From positions 6,262,001 to 6,326,000 of the forward strand of contig JAUSZU010000001.1 of NCBI GenBank assembly GCA_030817875.1: a stretch of DNA of 64,000 nucleotides, given 5' to 3'. Position numbers and translations under genes: made by a program. Below are positions 1 through 8,684 of the stretch, piece by piece. The stretch's first letter is position 1, and every line of letters begins with the position of its first letter. The notes below the pieces were generated by a model that was not told the origin of the DNA, did no database searches, and worked only from the letters and a program-made list of their open reading frames with translations. The DNA comes from Flavobacterium sp. W4I14 (lineage in GTDB: Bacteria; Bacteroidota; Bacteroidia; Sphingobacteriales; Sphingobacteriaceae).

Positions 1-635
1 AAAAGGTTACTTACGAAACCCAGAAACAGGCACAGGAAACGCGGCAGGGGATGGAGAAAGAAACCGCGATTGCCGATATGCAGAAAGATATTGTGAAGGC
101 ACAACAAAGTGTAGAGATTGCCGAACGTACCGCAAGTGCAACCGTGAAAAAATCGGAAGGTGATGCCGCTGGTGTAAAACTCGCGGTAGGGGCAGAGGCT
201 GAAGCCACTAAAATGAGGGCGCATGCCGAAGCAGAAGCAACCAAAGCAAGGGCACAGGCCGATTCGGAAGCGATAAAGTTAAGGGCATCGGCAGAGGCTG
301 AACAGATTTCGTTAACCGGTAATGCAGAAGCAGGTAAAATCTTAGCGGTAGGTAAATCAACTGCCGAAGCTTACGAACTTGCTGTGAAAGCTTTGGGCGG
401 CGAAAACTTTACCCGTTACAAAATTACCGAAGAGTTATCAAAGGGTAATGTGAAGTTGATCCCTGATGTACTGATTGGTGGTAGTGGAGGTAACCACGGT
501 GGTTCGGCAATGGATGGGCTGTTGGGATTGAAGTTGATGGAACTGATGGACCCAGCGCAACGCAAAGAAGTGGTAGCAGTTGCAGAAATTGTAGAAACAA
601 AAGCAAAACCTAAAAAAGACAATATAAACCCTTAA
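1..635 (+). CDS. Flotillin-like SPFH/band 7 protein, C-terminal part
   Basis: The reading frame is open from the first bases of the window, so this is the 3' part of a longer gene whose SPFH domain lies upstream. What is visible is an Ala/Glu/Lys-rich coiled coil with imperfect repeats such as AEAEATK and AEAEQI, typical of the flotillin region that drives oligomerisation, followed by a segment of the type AYELAVKALGGENFTRYKI and a Gly-rich linker GGSGGNHGG before a Lys-rich tail. Flotillins are membrane-anchored scaffold proteins of lipid microdomains. An internal ATG at 51 is not the true start, because the coiled coil continues upstream of it. A terminator follows the stop codon. Confidence 0.85.
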   Translation, partial: KVTYETQKQAQETRQGMEKETAIADMQKDIVKAQQSVEIAERTASATVKKSEGDAAGVKLAVGAEAEATKMRAHAEAEATKARAQADSEAIKLRASAEAEQISLTGNAEAGKILAVGKSTAEAYELAVKALGGENFTRYKITEELSKGNVKLIPDVLIGGSGGNHGGSAMDGLLGLKLMELMDPAQRKEVVAVAEIVETKAKPKKDNINP

Positions 636-652
636 TTTGGTTTTAAAGTACC

Positions 653-681
653 GAAAGCCTCGATGAGAATCGGGGCTTTTT
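653..681 (+). terminator. Rho-independent terminator after the flotillin gene
   Basis: Stem AAAGCCTCGAT / ATCGGGGCTTT with a four-base loop followed by a T run, 18 bases after the stop codon. Confidence 0.75.
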
Positions 682-734
682 GTTGTAATCCCATCGATAA
701 TTAGTAGAATATTTCTAGGTTTTTTTATCAGTTA

Positions 735-803
735 CGTCACCCTGAATTTATTTCAGGGTCTTAATGATATAAAGATGCTGAAATAAATTCAGCATGACGA
801 TCG
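735..803. repeat. REP-like inverted pair, CTGAATTTATTTCAG family
   Basis: Two head-to-head copies of a unit. The left reads CGTCACCCTGAATTTATTTC and the right is its complement form ending TTCAGCATGACG, so the whole can fold. A diverged single unit recurs at 37473-37504. No coding potential. Confidence 0.7.
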
Positions 804-959
804 CGTTGGGCAAAGTAACCAAAAACAATCATTGGGCTTGCAATACTAATCGAACAAAAGGCAAATTCGTATTATAAATATAACATCTGGTTCCACTTAC
901 ATTTTGCTTTTCTGAAAAACAATTACATTATTATGCCGTTCTAATTTTAAACAAAATAG

Positions 960-967
960 TAACTTTG
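960..967 (+). promoter_or_regulatory. Putative -7 box of the aguB promoter
   Basis: TAACTTTG matches the Bacteroidota -7 consensus TAnnTTTG. No convincing -33 TTTG lies 19-23 bases upstream, so this is a pattern match only. It would leave a leader of about 100 bases containing the inverted minisatellite. Confidence 0.4.
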
Positions 968-979
968 CAGCCTAATTTT

Positions 980-1064
980 GAATGAATGAATTTTTGAATG
1001 AGTGCATGTGGTTTAAAAGTACAATAACATCCACTCAATTAATCATTCGCTCATTCACTCATTT
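980..1064. repeat. GAATGAGTGAATG-type minisatellite in inverted orientation
   Basis: A left arm of GAATGAATGAATTTTTGAATGAG type and a right arm whose complement reads GAGTGAATGAGCGAATGATT flank about 30 bases. The unit is 4-8 bases long and degenerate. It lies in the probable leader of aguB, so the transcript could fold into a long A/U-rich hairpin. Confidence 0.6.
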
Positions 1065-1072
1065 CAAAAAAC

Positions 1073-1948
1073 ATGAAGAAAGTAAAAGTTGGCTTGGTAC
1101 AAATGAGTTGTACTAAAGATAAACAAGAAAATTTAGATAAAGCGATTGTTAAAGTAAGGGAAGCAGCTGCAAAAGGTGCACAGATTGTGTGTTTGCAAGA
1201 GCTTTTTACTTCTTTATATTTTTGCGATGTTGAAGATTACGACAATTTCAATTTAGCTGAAGCTATTCCAGGACCATCTACTGATGCTTTACAAGTGGTA
1301 GCCAAAGAATTGGGTGTGGTAATTATCGCTTCTTTGTTTGAGAAACGTGCTGAAGGTTTATACCACAATACGACTGCAGTTTTAGATGCTGATGGTTCAT
1401 ATTTAGGTAAATACCGTAAAATGCATATTCCTGATGATCCGGCTTATTATGAAAAATTTTATTTCACCCCTGGCGATTTAGGCTACAAGGTTTTTCAAAC
1501 CAAGTTTGCTAAAATTGGTATCCTGATCTGTTGGGATCAATGGTATCCCGAAGCTTCACGTATTACAGCATTAATGGGTGCAGATATCATGTTTTATCCA
1601 ACTGCAATTGGCTGGGCTACCGATCAAGACGAAGAAACCAATCAAGATCAATACAATGCTTGGCAAACGATCCAACGTTCACATGCGGTTGCAAACGGTG
1701 TGCCTGTAGTGAGTGTAAACCGCGTAGGTTTTGAGCAAGATGGTGCCATGAAATTCTGGGGCGGAAGTTTTGCCACAAACGGACAAGGCAAACTACTTTA
1801 TTTAGCTTCACACGATTTAGAGGAAACTGAAGTAGTTGAACTGGATTTATCAGAATCTGATTTCTTCCGTAAACATTGGCCTTTTTTAAGGGATAGAAGA
1901 ATTGATTCTTATCAACCGATTACAAAAAGATATATTGATGGGGATTAA
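1073..1948 (+). CDS. aguB: N-carbamoylputrescine amidase
   Basis: Nitrilase-superfamily enzyme that hydrolyses N-carbamoylputrescine to putrescine, CO2 and ammonia; cytoplasmic. The catalytic triad is visible: Glu43 in LQELFTSLYF, Lys116 in KYRKMHIP and Cys153 in ILICWDQWYPE. The segment MHIPDDPAYYEKFYFTPGD is characteristic of the carbamoylputrescine amidase branch rather than of omega-amidase or beta-ureidopropionase. Length (291 aa) is normal. The next gene encodes the preceding step (agmatine deiminase), which strongly supports the assignment. The two genes are 231 bases apart with a repeat between them, so they may be separate transcripts. The start ATG is followed directly by the conserved KVKVGLVQM strand. 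Confidence 0.93.
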   Translation: MKKVKVGLVQMSCTKDKQENLDKAIVKVREAAAKGAQIVCLQELFTSLYFCDVEDYDNFNLAEAIPGPSTDALQVVAKELGVVIIASLFEKRAEGLYHNTTAVLDADGSYLGKYRKMHIPDDPAYYEKFYFTPGDLGYKVFQTKFAKIGILICWDQWYPEASRITALMGADIMFYPTAIGWATDQDEETNQDQYNAWQTIQRSHAVANGVPVVSVNRVGFEQDGAMKFWGGSFATNGQGKLLYLASHDLEETEVVELDLSESDFFRKHWPFLRDRRIDSYQPITKRYIDGD

Positions 1949-2021
1949 GCGGAAAGGGTAAAGACCAAAGCTTAAAGCGAAAAACTATGGATGATAGTTT
2001 ATTTTATTAAATCTCCAAAAA

Positions 2022-2121
2022 TCGTCATTTCGAGCGGAGTGCAACGGAGTCGAGAAATCTAATCTTCAGTTATTTTATTAATAGATCTCTCCATTGCGCT
2101 GCGCTTCAGTCGAGATGACGA
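2022..2121. repeat. Full-length CGTCATTTCGAG-type REP-like element
   Basis: Left unit TCGTCATTTCGAGCGGAGTG through GAAATCT, a short spacer, then an inverted right unit AGATCTCTCCATTGCGCTGC through GTCGAGATGACGA. A second complete copy lies at 52431-52518, and half copies lie at 17571-17611 and 61387-61425. It occupies most of the aguB-aguA gap. Confidence 0.8.
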
Positions 2122-2179
2122 CCATCCAAATCCATGGTTCGTGTCTGCACGGACCACTCATAATATAAATTAAAGTTAG

Positions 2180-3245
2180 ATGTCAAATTTCCCTCCAAGA
2201 AAAGATTTAAATATCAATCAATTCGATTATTCACCGAAGAAACAAGGTTATACTTTTCCTGCCGAGTGGACTAAACATGAGGCAACCTGGCTAAGCTGGC
2301 CGCATAAAAAGGAGAGTTGGCCTGGTAAAATCGAAACCATTTACGAACCATATTGCCAGTTTATCAAAGCAGTTGCCGAAGGCGAAAAAGTGCGCATCAA
2401 TGTGAAAGATGAAGAAATGAAAGCTTTTGCTGTTTCTGAATTAACAAAAGTAGATGCCGATTTAAGTCAGGTTGAATTTTATTTTAATGAAACCAACGAT
2501 GCCTGGTGCCGCGATCACGGTCCTGCATTTTTGCTGAAAGGAAATGAAAAGGCTGTTGTAGATTGGGGATACAACGCCTGGGGTGGAAAATACCCTCCGT
2601 TTGATCTGGATGATGTGGTTCCGACAAAAATTGCCAAACATTTCAATTTACCTCTGTTTACACCTGATATTGTGATGGAAGGTGGTTCTGTAGAATTTAA
2701 TGGCGCTGGAACGGTTTTAACCACAACTGCCTGTTTATTGAACGAAAATCGTAATCTACATTTAACCAAAGCGCAGATTGAACAATATTTGCTTGAATAT
2801 TATGGTCAAGATCAGGTATTATGGTTAGGAGATGGAATCGTTGGCGACGATACCGACGGCCACATTGATGATATTACGCGTTTTGTAAACGAGGATACGG
2901 TTTTAACTGTTGTAGAAGGCAATCCGCTGGATGAAAATTATATCTTGTTACAAGAGAATCTAGAGGCCTTGAAAGCCATGAAGCTGAAAGATGGCAGATC
3001 ATTGAATATTGTTCAATTGCCAATGCCATCGCCAGTTATTCATGAAGATACTCGCTTGCCTGCATCTTATGCAAATTTTTACATCGCCAATGCGGCGGTA
3101 ATTGTGCCAATTTTTGATGATGTAAACGACCAGAATGCTTTAGCTATTATTCAAGACTGTTTTCCTGATAGAAAGGTTATCGGTATCAATTCCGTTGATA
3201 TTATTTGGGGATTGGGAAGTTTTCATTGTTTGAGCCAACAGGAAC

Positions 3246-3256
<11 letters not shown>
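2180..3256 (+). CDS. aguA: Agmatine deiminase (agmatine iminohydrolase)
   Basis: Converts agmatine to N-carbamoylputrescine and ammonia, feeding aguB. The peptidyl-arginine-deiminase fold motifs are present: FPAEWTKHEATWLSWP near the N-terminus, WCRDHGPAF around residue 109, DGHIDD with His228, and the C-terminal catalytic Cys350 in GLGSFHCLSQQEP. Together with aguB this gives an arginine decarboxylase-dependent putrescine route. The C-terminal Cys motif sits only eight residues from the end. The last residues (TP) and the stop codon TAA are supplied by a CCCCTAACCCCC repeat, so the native tail may have been replaced, but the catalytic machinery is complete. Its 358-residue length is normal. 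Confidence 0.93.
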
Positions 3257-4114
<858 letters not shown>

Positions 4115-4263
4115 GAGGTAGAAGGCATAAGGTTTAAGGTGGAGGGGTTTCTTTCCAAAGCCATAAAATAGTAAAGGCGTAAGGCGGGTGATAACCCTAA
4201 ACCTTACGCCTTTTCCTTATTTAAAAGCAGAACTTTACAACATTCCAACCTTTAACATTTCCA
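4115..4263. repeat. AAGGTTTAAGG-type repeat with hairpin
   Basis: Contains GGCATAAGGTTTAAGGTGG followed by a hairpin, AAAGGCGTAAGG (4173-4184) / CCTTACGCCTTT (4202-4213), that could terminate transcription from both sides of this convergent gap. Related tracts occur at 21571-21736, 26612-26772, 36389-36430 and 53530-53606. Confidence 0.6.
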
Positions 4264-4999
4264 CTACTTCACAACATATTTCCCATTTACCTCACTTACA
4301 TTAGCTTGGTTTTTATTTTTCTCAAACGCTGAATATCCTAGCTGCAACGATTTCCAAAAACTGGCCTGTGTAGGGAATTGAGCAATATATTTCTTCATAT
4401 TTCCATCTGTCATTTTGAAAGGATAAATGTTAACCGGAAGCTTTTCCTGGCCTGCATTCCTGGCCTCAACCCCTAAAATATAAACTTCTTTAATTTTATT
4501 CGTCGGTTAATGGAATGCAGCCAACGGTTACGCAATTGCCATGGATGTAAATGTCGCTTCCGGGTTTTCTGTCCTTTCCAGTTCGGGCATAATCTGTAGC
4601 GTTTGGATAATTCACGCCCAACGATAGATGGAAATTACTCATCGGGTTAAAAACATTAATATAATAAAAACCTTCAGGTGTTTGTCCATCACCTTCAATT
4701 ACTTTCGGGCCAATAGTGCCAGAATGTGCACAGAAATCATATGTTCTAAACAACGAATATGTTTTTGCCGAATTATTTTTTAACCAGATCTCTAGTTTTC
4801 CTTCTGTTTTATAGGCATTGATTACCATAGAGAACCGATCGCCATAACCACCTGCCAGAACAAATTTTCTCAATGTTTCCCATTTTTCATTGTAGGCCTT
4901 TTCTACTCTTTCGAATTTAATTTGAGTGGCTTTAAAATTATTTTGGGCATTTACCATAAGACTTAGAGACAGTAAAAACGTTAAACAGATTAATTTCAT
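4264..4999 (-). pseudogene. YafK-like L,D-transpeptidase family protein, broken by a single-base frameshift
   Basis: The intact first part (167 residues, 4496-4999) has a signal peptide (MKLICLTFLLSLSLMVNAQ) and a YkuD/YafK-type catalytic region ending YIHGNCVTVGCIPLTDE, with the His and Cys expected for L,D-transpeptidases acting on peptidoglycan. The frame then stops at TAA. Shifting by one base at the AAAA run (4494-4497) restores an open frame: KIKEVYILGVEARNAGQ..., then KLPVNIYPFQMTDGNMKKYI and on to VNGKYVVK before a stop at 4264. The restored protein would be about 245 residues. Either this is a recent pseudogene or a base-calling error; the catalytic residues lie upstream of the break. 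Confidence 0.8.
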
Positions 5000-5030
5000 A
5001 AATTTTGATTTGGTTTAAAAATAGGGATTT

Positions 5031-5170
5031 AACCACAGAGCGCATAGCGTTCTCTTTTTTTTACCACAAAGGCCACCGAGGAAAGGCACGAAGTACACAG
5101 AGTTGGGTGCTTAAAGACAGTTTAGGTAATCTGTATTCCTCGGTGTAAAACTCAGTGAACGCTGTGGTTA
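5031..5170. repeat. AACCACAGAG...CTGTGGTTA imperfect inverted repeat
   Basis: The outer arms AACCACAGAGCG and CGCTGTGGTTA enclose inner arms ACCGAGGAAAGG and ATTCCTCGGTG, giving a nested, foldable element of about 140 bases in the divergent gap. A partial relative (ATCTGTGGTTAAA) is at 61573-61585. Elements with this theme are widespread in bacterial genomes; no coding potential. Confidence 0.6.
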
Positions 5171-5256
5171 AATGAAGTTATATTTTAGCCCTCGCATAAA
5201 TTCTTTACAGACAATAATCTTGAAAATTTCCTCAAAATTACCATCTTTATAAAAGT

Positions 5257-7341
5257 ATGAACAGTTTTTTTTCGGGTACATCTATTTTGTTTTTTCTGGG
5301 TTGCTTGGCGTTAGGCGTGCTGTATGCCTGGTTGCTGTATCGCGGCAACAAAAATTTGGATAAAAAACTTCAGTATGGCTTAACTGCCCTGCGGATTATC
5401 GTAGTAACTACCATTGCGTGGTTAATATTTGCACCGCTCATTAAAACATTAAATTATACTTTAGATAAACCGGTGATCATTATCGGACAGGATAATTCTC
5501 TTTCTGTAGGTCAGGTTAAGGCAGCTGGTTTCGACCAAAAATTATACGAAAATAACCTTAAAGCTTTACAGAATAAACTATCAGACAAGTACGAGGTAAA
5601 AACACTTCACTTTGGCGATCAGGTTGAAGATGGTTTCGATTTTAAAAATCAGGGTAAATTAACAGATGCCTCGGCTTTTTTTCAGAAAGTTAGAGATGAA
5701 TATACCAACAGAAATGTTGGCGCCATTATTTTAGCCACCGATGGTATTTTTAATCACGGTGGAAATCCGCTGTACAGCGTAAATCAGATTAATGCCCCGG
5801 TTTATACCATTGCTCTTGGCGATAGTATTCCAAAGCGTGATGTCTTAATTTCGAATGTAAATTACAATAACATTGTATACCTGGATGACGATTTTACGAT
5901 CGAAGTTCAGGTTCAGGCTTTTCAAAGTGATGGCGAAAGTACTTCTTTAACGGTTAGCCAAAATGGTGCAAAAGTAGAACAGCAAATTATATCGATTAAT
6001 GGAGGTTCCTTTGTTAAAACGATCCATGTTAAGATCCATGCGGGTAAAATTGGTGTTCAGAAATATACCGTTCAGCTCGGGGCACTGAAAAATGAAATTA
6101 CTACACGGAATAATATTCAAACTTTTTATGTCGAAGTTATTGATGGCAGGCAGAAAGTGTTACTTGCTGCGGTGGCACCACATCCTGATTTGGGCGTGCT
6201 AAAAGAAGCTATTTCACTGAATAAACACTACGAAGCTAAACTTGTACTTGCTGATGATTTAAATACAACAGATCCGTCTAAATTCGATCTAATCGTATTG
6301 TATCAGTTGCCTGATTTGCAGAATATTTCATCAGCTTTTTTAAAGAAATTAATTGGACTAAAGAAGCCAATCTGGTATATTTTGGGTGCACAGAGCAATA
6401 TAAATGCTTTTAATCAAATGCAAAATCAGGTCAACTTAGGTTCTGCAAATGGTTCTATTCAAGAAGTGTATGCCGATTTTGCCAATGGATTTACAAGCTT
6501 CAATCTTACGGAAGATGACAAAAAGCAGTTTTCATCTTTCGATCCTTTGTTAAGTCCGTTCGGAAGGTTAACCGTAAATGCAGGCGCAATACCCGTTTTT
6601 AATCAGCGTATTGGCAAAGTAAGCACACAGCAGCCATTATTGTTCTTTGCCAATGAAAATGGCTTAAAGGCAGGATATTTGATGGGCGAGGGGCTTTGGA
6701 GATGGAAACTTTCGGAAGCTGAAAATGAAAGCAATCAATCTGTTTTAAACGATCTGATTTCAAAAACGGTTCAATACCTATCTGTTAAAGATGATAAGCG
6801 GAGGTTTAAGGTGTTTACTTCAAAGTCGGCTTACGATGAAAATGAAACCATCCAGTTTAACGGCACCCTTTATAACGATAGCTATCAGCCTGTAAATGAG
6901 CCGGAAGTTAATCTTCAGGTTAAAAACGAAGCGGGCAAAGTGTTTAATTATATTTTTTCTAAAACCGAAAATTCTTATCAGCTAGATGCGGGGACCATGC
7001 CTGCAGGTAATTATTCTTATCTCGCCAATACCGAACTGGGCGGAAAGAAATTCACCGCTACAGGTAGTTTCTATGTAAATGCGTTGATTGCAGAATTTCA
7101 ACAGACAACAGCTAATCACCAGCTTTTAAATACCATATCAAAACAAAGTAATGGTAAACTGTTTATGCCCGAAAACCTGCTTAAAATAGCTGATGAGATT
7201 GCCAAAAACGAAAATATTAAAACCATCAGCTACGAAGACCGTAAATATGATGAATTGATTAGCATGAAATGGCTGTTTGGCTTAATTTTGATTTTGCTGG
7301 GAGTAGAGTGGTTTTTAAGAAAAAGAAATGGGGAACTCTAA
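5257..7341 (+). CDS. Membrane protein with a VWA-like periplasmic region
   Basis: Not assigned to a named family with certainty. Two hydrophobic segments near the N-terminus (about residues 9-27 and 43-62) precede a long soluble region, and a single membrane helix (WLFGLILILLGVEWFLRKR) ends the protein. This layout resembles BatA-type or glutamine-amidotransferase-like Bacteroidota membrane proteins with a large extracytoplasmic domain. The segment IIIGQDNSLSV (Asp79, Ser81, Ser83) fits the DxSxS metal-ion adhesion pattern of VWA domains, and VGAIILATDGIFNHGG looks like the later VWA strand. A beta-rich middle (about 190-290) and a C-terminal Ig-like part (about 520-620) follow. A role in cell-envelope integrity is only inference. 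Confidence 0.65.
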   Translation: MNSFFSGTSILFFLGCLALGVLYAWLLYRGNKNLDKKLQYGLTALRIIVVTTIAWLIFAPLIKTLNYTLDKPVIIIGQDNSLSVGQVKAAGFDQKLYENNLKALQNKLSDKYEVKTLHFGDQVEDGFDFKNQGKLTDASAFFQKVRDEYTNRNVGAIILATDGIFNHGGNPLYSVNQINAPVYTIALGDSIPKRDVLISNVNYNNIVYLDDDFTIEVQVQAFQSDGESTSLTVSQNGAKVEQQIISINGGSFVKTIHVKIHAGKIGVQKYTVQLGALKNEITTRNNIQTFYVEVIDGRQKVLLAAVAPHPDLGVLKEAISLNKHYEAKLVLADDLNTTDPSKFDLIVLYQLPDLQNISSAFLKKLIGLKKPIWYILGAQSNINAFNQMQNQVNLGSANGSIQEVYADFANGFTSFNLTEDDKKQFSSFDPLLSPFGRLTVNAGAIPVFNQRIGKVSTQQPLLFFANENGLKAGYLMGEGLWRWKLSEAENESNQSVLNDLISKTVQYLSVKDDKRRFKVFTSKSAYDENETIQFNGTLYNDSYQPVNEPEVNLQVKNEAGKVFNYIFSKTENSYQLDAGTMPAGNYSYLANTELGGKKFTATGSFYVNALIAEFQQTTANHQLLNTISKQSNGKLFMPENLLKIADEIAKNENIKTISYEDRKYDELISMKWLFGLILILLGVEWFLRKRNGEL

Positions 7342-7359
7342 GTTTAGCGGTTTATTGTG

Positions 7360-7383
7360 CAGTCAGATGTTACCATCTGACTG
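7360..7383. repeat. Short palindrome CAGTCAGATG-TTAC-CATCTGACTG
   Basis: A perfect 10-base stem with a four-base loop, shortly after the stop codon of the VWA-like gene. It may act as a terminator or as one of the palindromic repeats scattered through the window. Confidence 0.6.
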
Positions 7384-7433
7384 ATAGATTGTTTTGAAAT
7401 TGAGTAAACCACAGTATTCAATTAATTTGAAAA

Positions 7434-7455
7434 TGTCAGGTGGTAACACCTGACA
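7434..7455. repeat. Short palindrome TGTCAGGTG-GTAA-CACCTGACA
   Basis: A perfect 9-base stem with a four-base loop, about 35 bases from the end of the minus-strand channel gene. Similar in design to the palindrome 70 bases upstream, as if one 3' processing element served each convergent gene. Confidence 0.6.
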
Positions 7456-7489
7456 CCACGAAAAAGAAAACTTTAAACTGAAAATGCAC

Positions 7490-8104
7490 CTAGTGCCATT
7501 CATCCCTGTAAACGAACTTAGGCATGTGCCATTCGAAGCGGATGGAAAGTAATCTTAGGGCTAATCCGATAATAGCAGCTGTAATGGTAGCCAGCATCTC
7601 ACTTCCATGAAAATGCTCTATACCGATATAAACCGCGCCGGTAACTATCGCTGCGCTGGCATAAATTTCTTTTCTAAAAAGAAATGGAACTTCATTGCAG
7701 AGTACATCACGAAGCACCCCACCAGCACAACCAGTAATCATTCCGCTAAAAAGTACAATTAAATAGGGGAGATGGATTTCCTGTGCGACCTGACAACCAA
7801 TAATCGTGAAAACCACCAAGCCTAAAGCATCCAGGTAAAGAAAAAGCTTTTTGAGTTTAGTCATAATCGAGGCAATAAAAGCTGCAAGTAAGGCTGCTAC
7901 TGCGGTAATTACCAAATATTCTGGATGTTCTACCCAGCTCATGGGATAATGGCCAAATAATACATTTCTAACCGTTCCACCACCTAATGCCGTTACCCAG
8001 GCAATAATACAAACGCCAACCCAATCCATATCACGTCTGCCTGCAGAAAGTGCAGCGGTCATGGCTTCAGCGGTTATGGCAATAATGTAGAGGAGGTGAA
8101 GCAT
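7490..8104 (-). CDS. Trimeric intracellular cation channel (TRIC) family membrane protein
   Basis: Seven or so predicted membrane helices in 204 residues, with the duplicated Gly-rich TRIC signature: GGGTVRNVLFG in the first half and GCAGGVLRDVLCNEVPFLFR in the second, each followed by a membrane helix. This is the YadS/YicG (formerly UPF0126) group; prokaryotic TRIC proteins form K+-permeable channels in the inner membrane. Its length is typical. The gene lies immediately upstream of nothing obviously related, and its stop overlaps the palindrome-rich gap. Physiological role in this organism is unknown. Confidence 0.85.
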   Translation of the reverse strand: MLHLLYIIAITAEAMTAALSAGRRDMDWVGVCIIAWVTALGGGTVRNVLFGHYPMSWVEHPEYLVITAVAALLAAFIASIMTKLKKLFLYLDALGLVVFTIIGCQVAQEIHLPYLIVLFSGMITGCAGGVLRDVLCNEVPFLFRKEIYASAAIVTGAVYIGIEHFHGSEMLATITAAIIGLALRLLSIRFEWHMPKFVYRDEWH

Positions 8105-8106
8105 TA

Positions 8107-8217
8107 GATAGGTTAGCTGTTTGAATTGGTTAATCGGTTAACTGGAAGGGAAATTGTTTATGCTTGGATTATTAACTCAAAACTGTAAACTTTTAACTGA
8201 AAATTGCCAACTGAAAA
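8107..8217. repeat. AACTGAAAACTG-type low-complexity repeat
   Basis: Degenerate tract of GGTTAACTGG, AACTGTAAAC, AACTGAAAATTGCC and AACTGAAAAC words between two minus-strand genes. A second, longer tract of the same vocabulary in reverse sense is at 35247-35360. Confidence 0.55.
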
Positions 8218-8517
8218 CTAATCCTTTTTCTCTTCCTGAATAATCACGAAAACATCTTCATTGTCTTTTTTCATGAAGTATTTTTCGCGGGCAAATTTTT
8301 CAGCCGTATTCAGATTGGTATTCAGTTCGTTTAAATCTTTTTTAACCTGAGCGGTTTCTTTCTCGAAATATTCTTTTTCTTCCTGCAGTTTATTGGCCTG
8401 ACTGCGGTACTCGTATTGCGACATCATATCGTTTTTGTCGAAAAATAGCATCCACATCGCAAAAGCGACAGTAGCAAGGAAATATTTATTTCGGAAAAGA
8501 TCTATTAAACGTTTCAT
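8218..8517 (-). CDS. Septum formation initiator, DivIC/FtsB family
   Basis: Small bitopic protein of 99 residues: a short basic cytoplasmic tail (MKRLIDLFRNK), one membrane helix (about residues 12-27), then a periplasmic coiled coil (about 35-70, QANKLQEEKEYFEKE) and a C-terminal segment AEKFAREKYFMKKDNEDVFV, which carries the hallmark REKYxMKK...E of FtsB/DivIC. These proteins bridge FtsL and FtsQ/DivIB in the divisome. It lies downstream of eno on the same strand, an arrangement seen in many Bacteroidota, but two palindromes separate the genes so co-transcription is uncertain. Confidence 0.85.
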   Translation of the reverse strand: MKRLIDLFRNKYFLATVAFAMWMLFFDKNDMMSQYEYRSQANKLQEEKEYFEKETAQVKKDLNELNTNLNTAEKFAREKYFMKKDNEDVFVIIQEEKKD

Positions 8518-8590
8518 ATATTGATATGAGATTTTAGATGTGAGATTTGAGAAAACCCAAATCCGACAAACAAATATAGTATTAAAATAA

Positions 8591-8632
8591 AAACATCCGA
8601 AGATTTAAAATCTCCGGATGTTTCGCAAATAA
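8591..8632 (-). terminator. Hairpin between eno and divIC/ftsB
   Basis: AAACATCCG...CGGATGTTT stem with an inner AGATTTTAAATCT-like symmetric core. It lies about 50 bases beyond the eno stop on the minus strand and could terminate or process the eno transcript. Confidence 0.55.
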
Positions 8633-8650
8633 GTTTTTCAACTTGTTAAC

Positions 8651-8684
8651 ATTATAGGATTGGGTTTAAACCCAATCCTATAAT
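8651..8684. repeat. Perfect palindrome directly after the eno stop
   Basis: A gap-free palindrome of 34 bases, left half ATTATAGGATTGGGTTT, that touches the last base of the enolase stop codon. With no loop it resembles the dispersed 3' palindromes of this window rather than a classical terminator. Confidence 0.7.

Noticed and set aside
5031..5170. Possible small regulatory RNA in the CCACAGAG element
   Set aside because: The element matches a widespread type of intergenic inverted repeat, and I see no promoter or terminator of its own.
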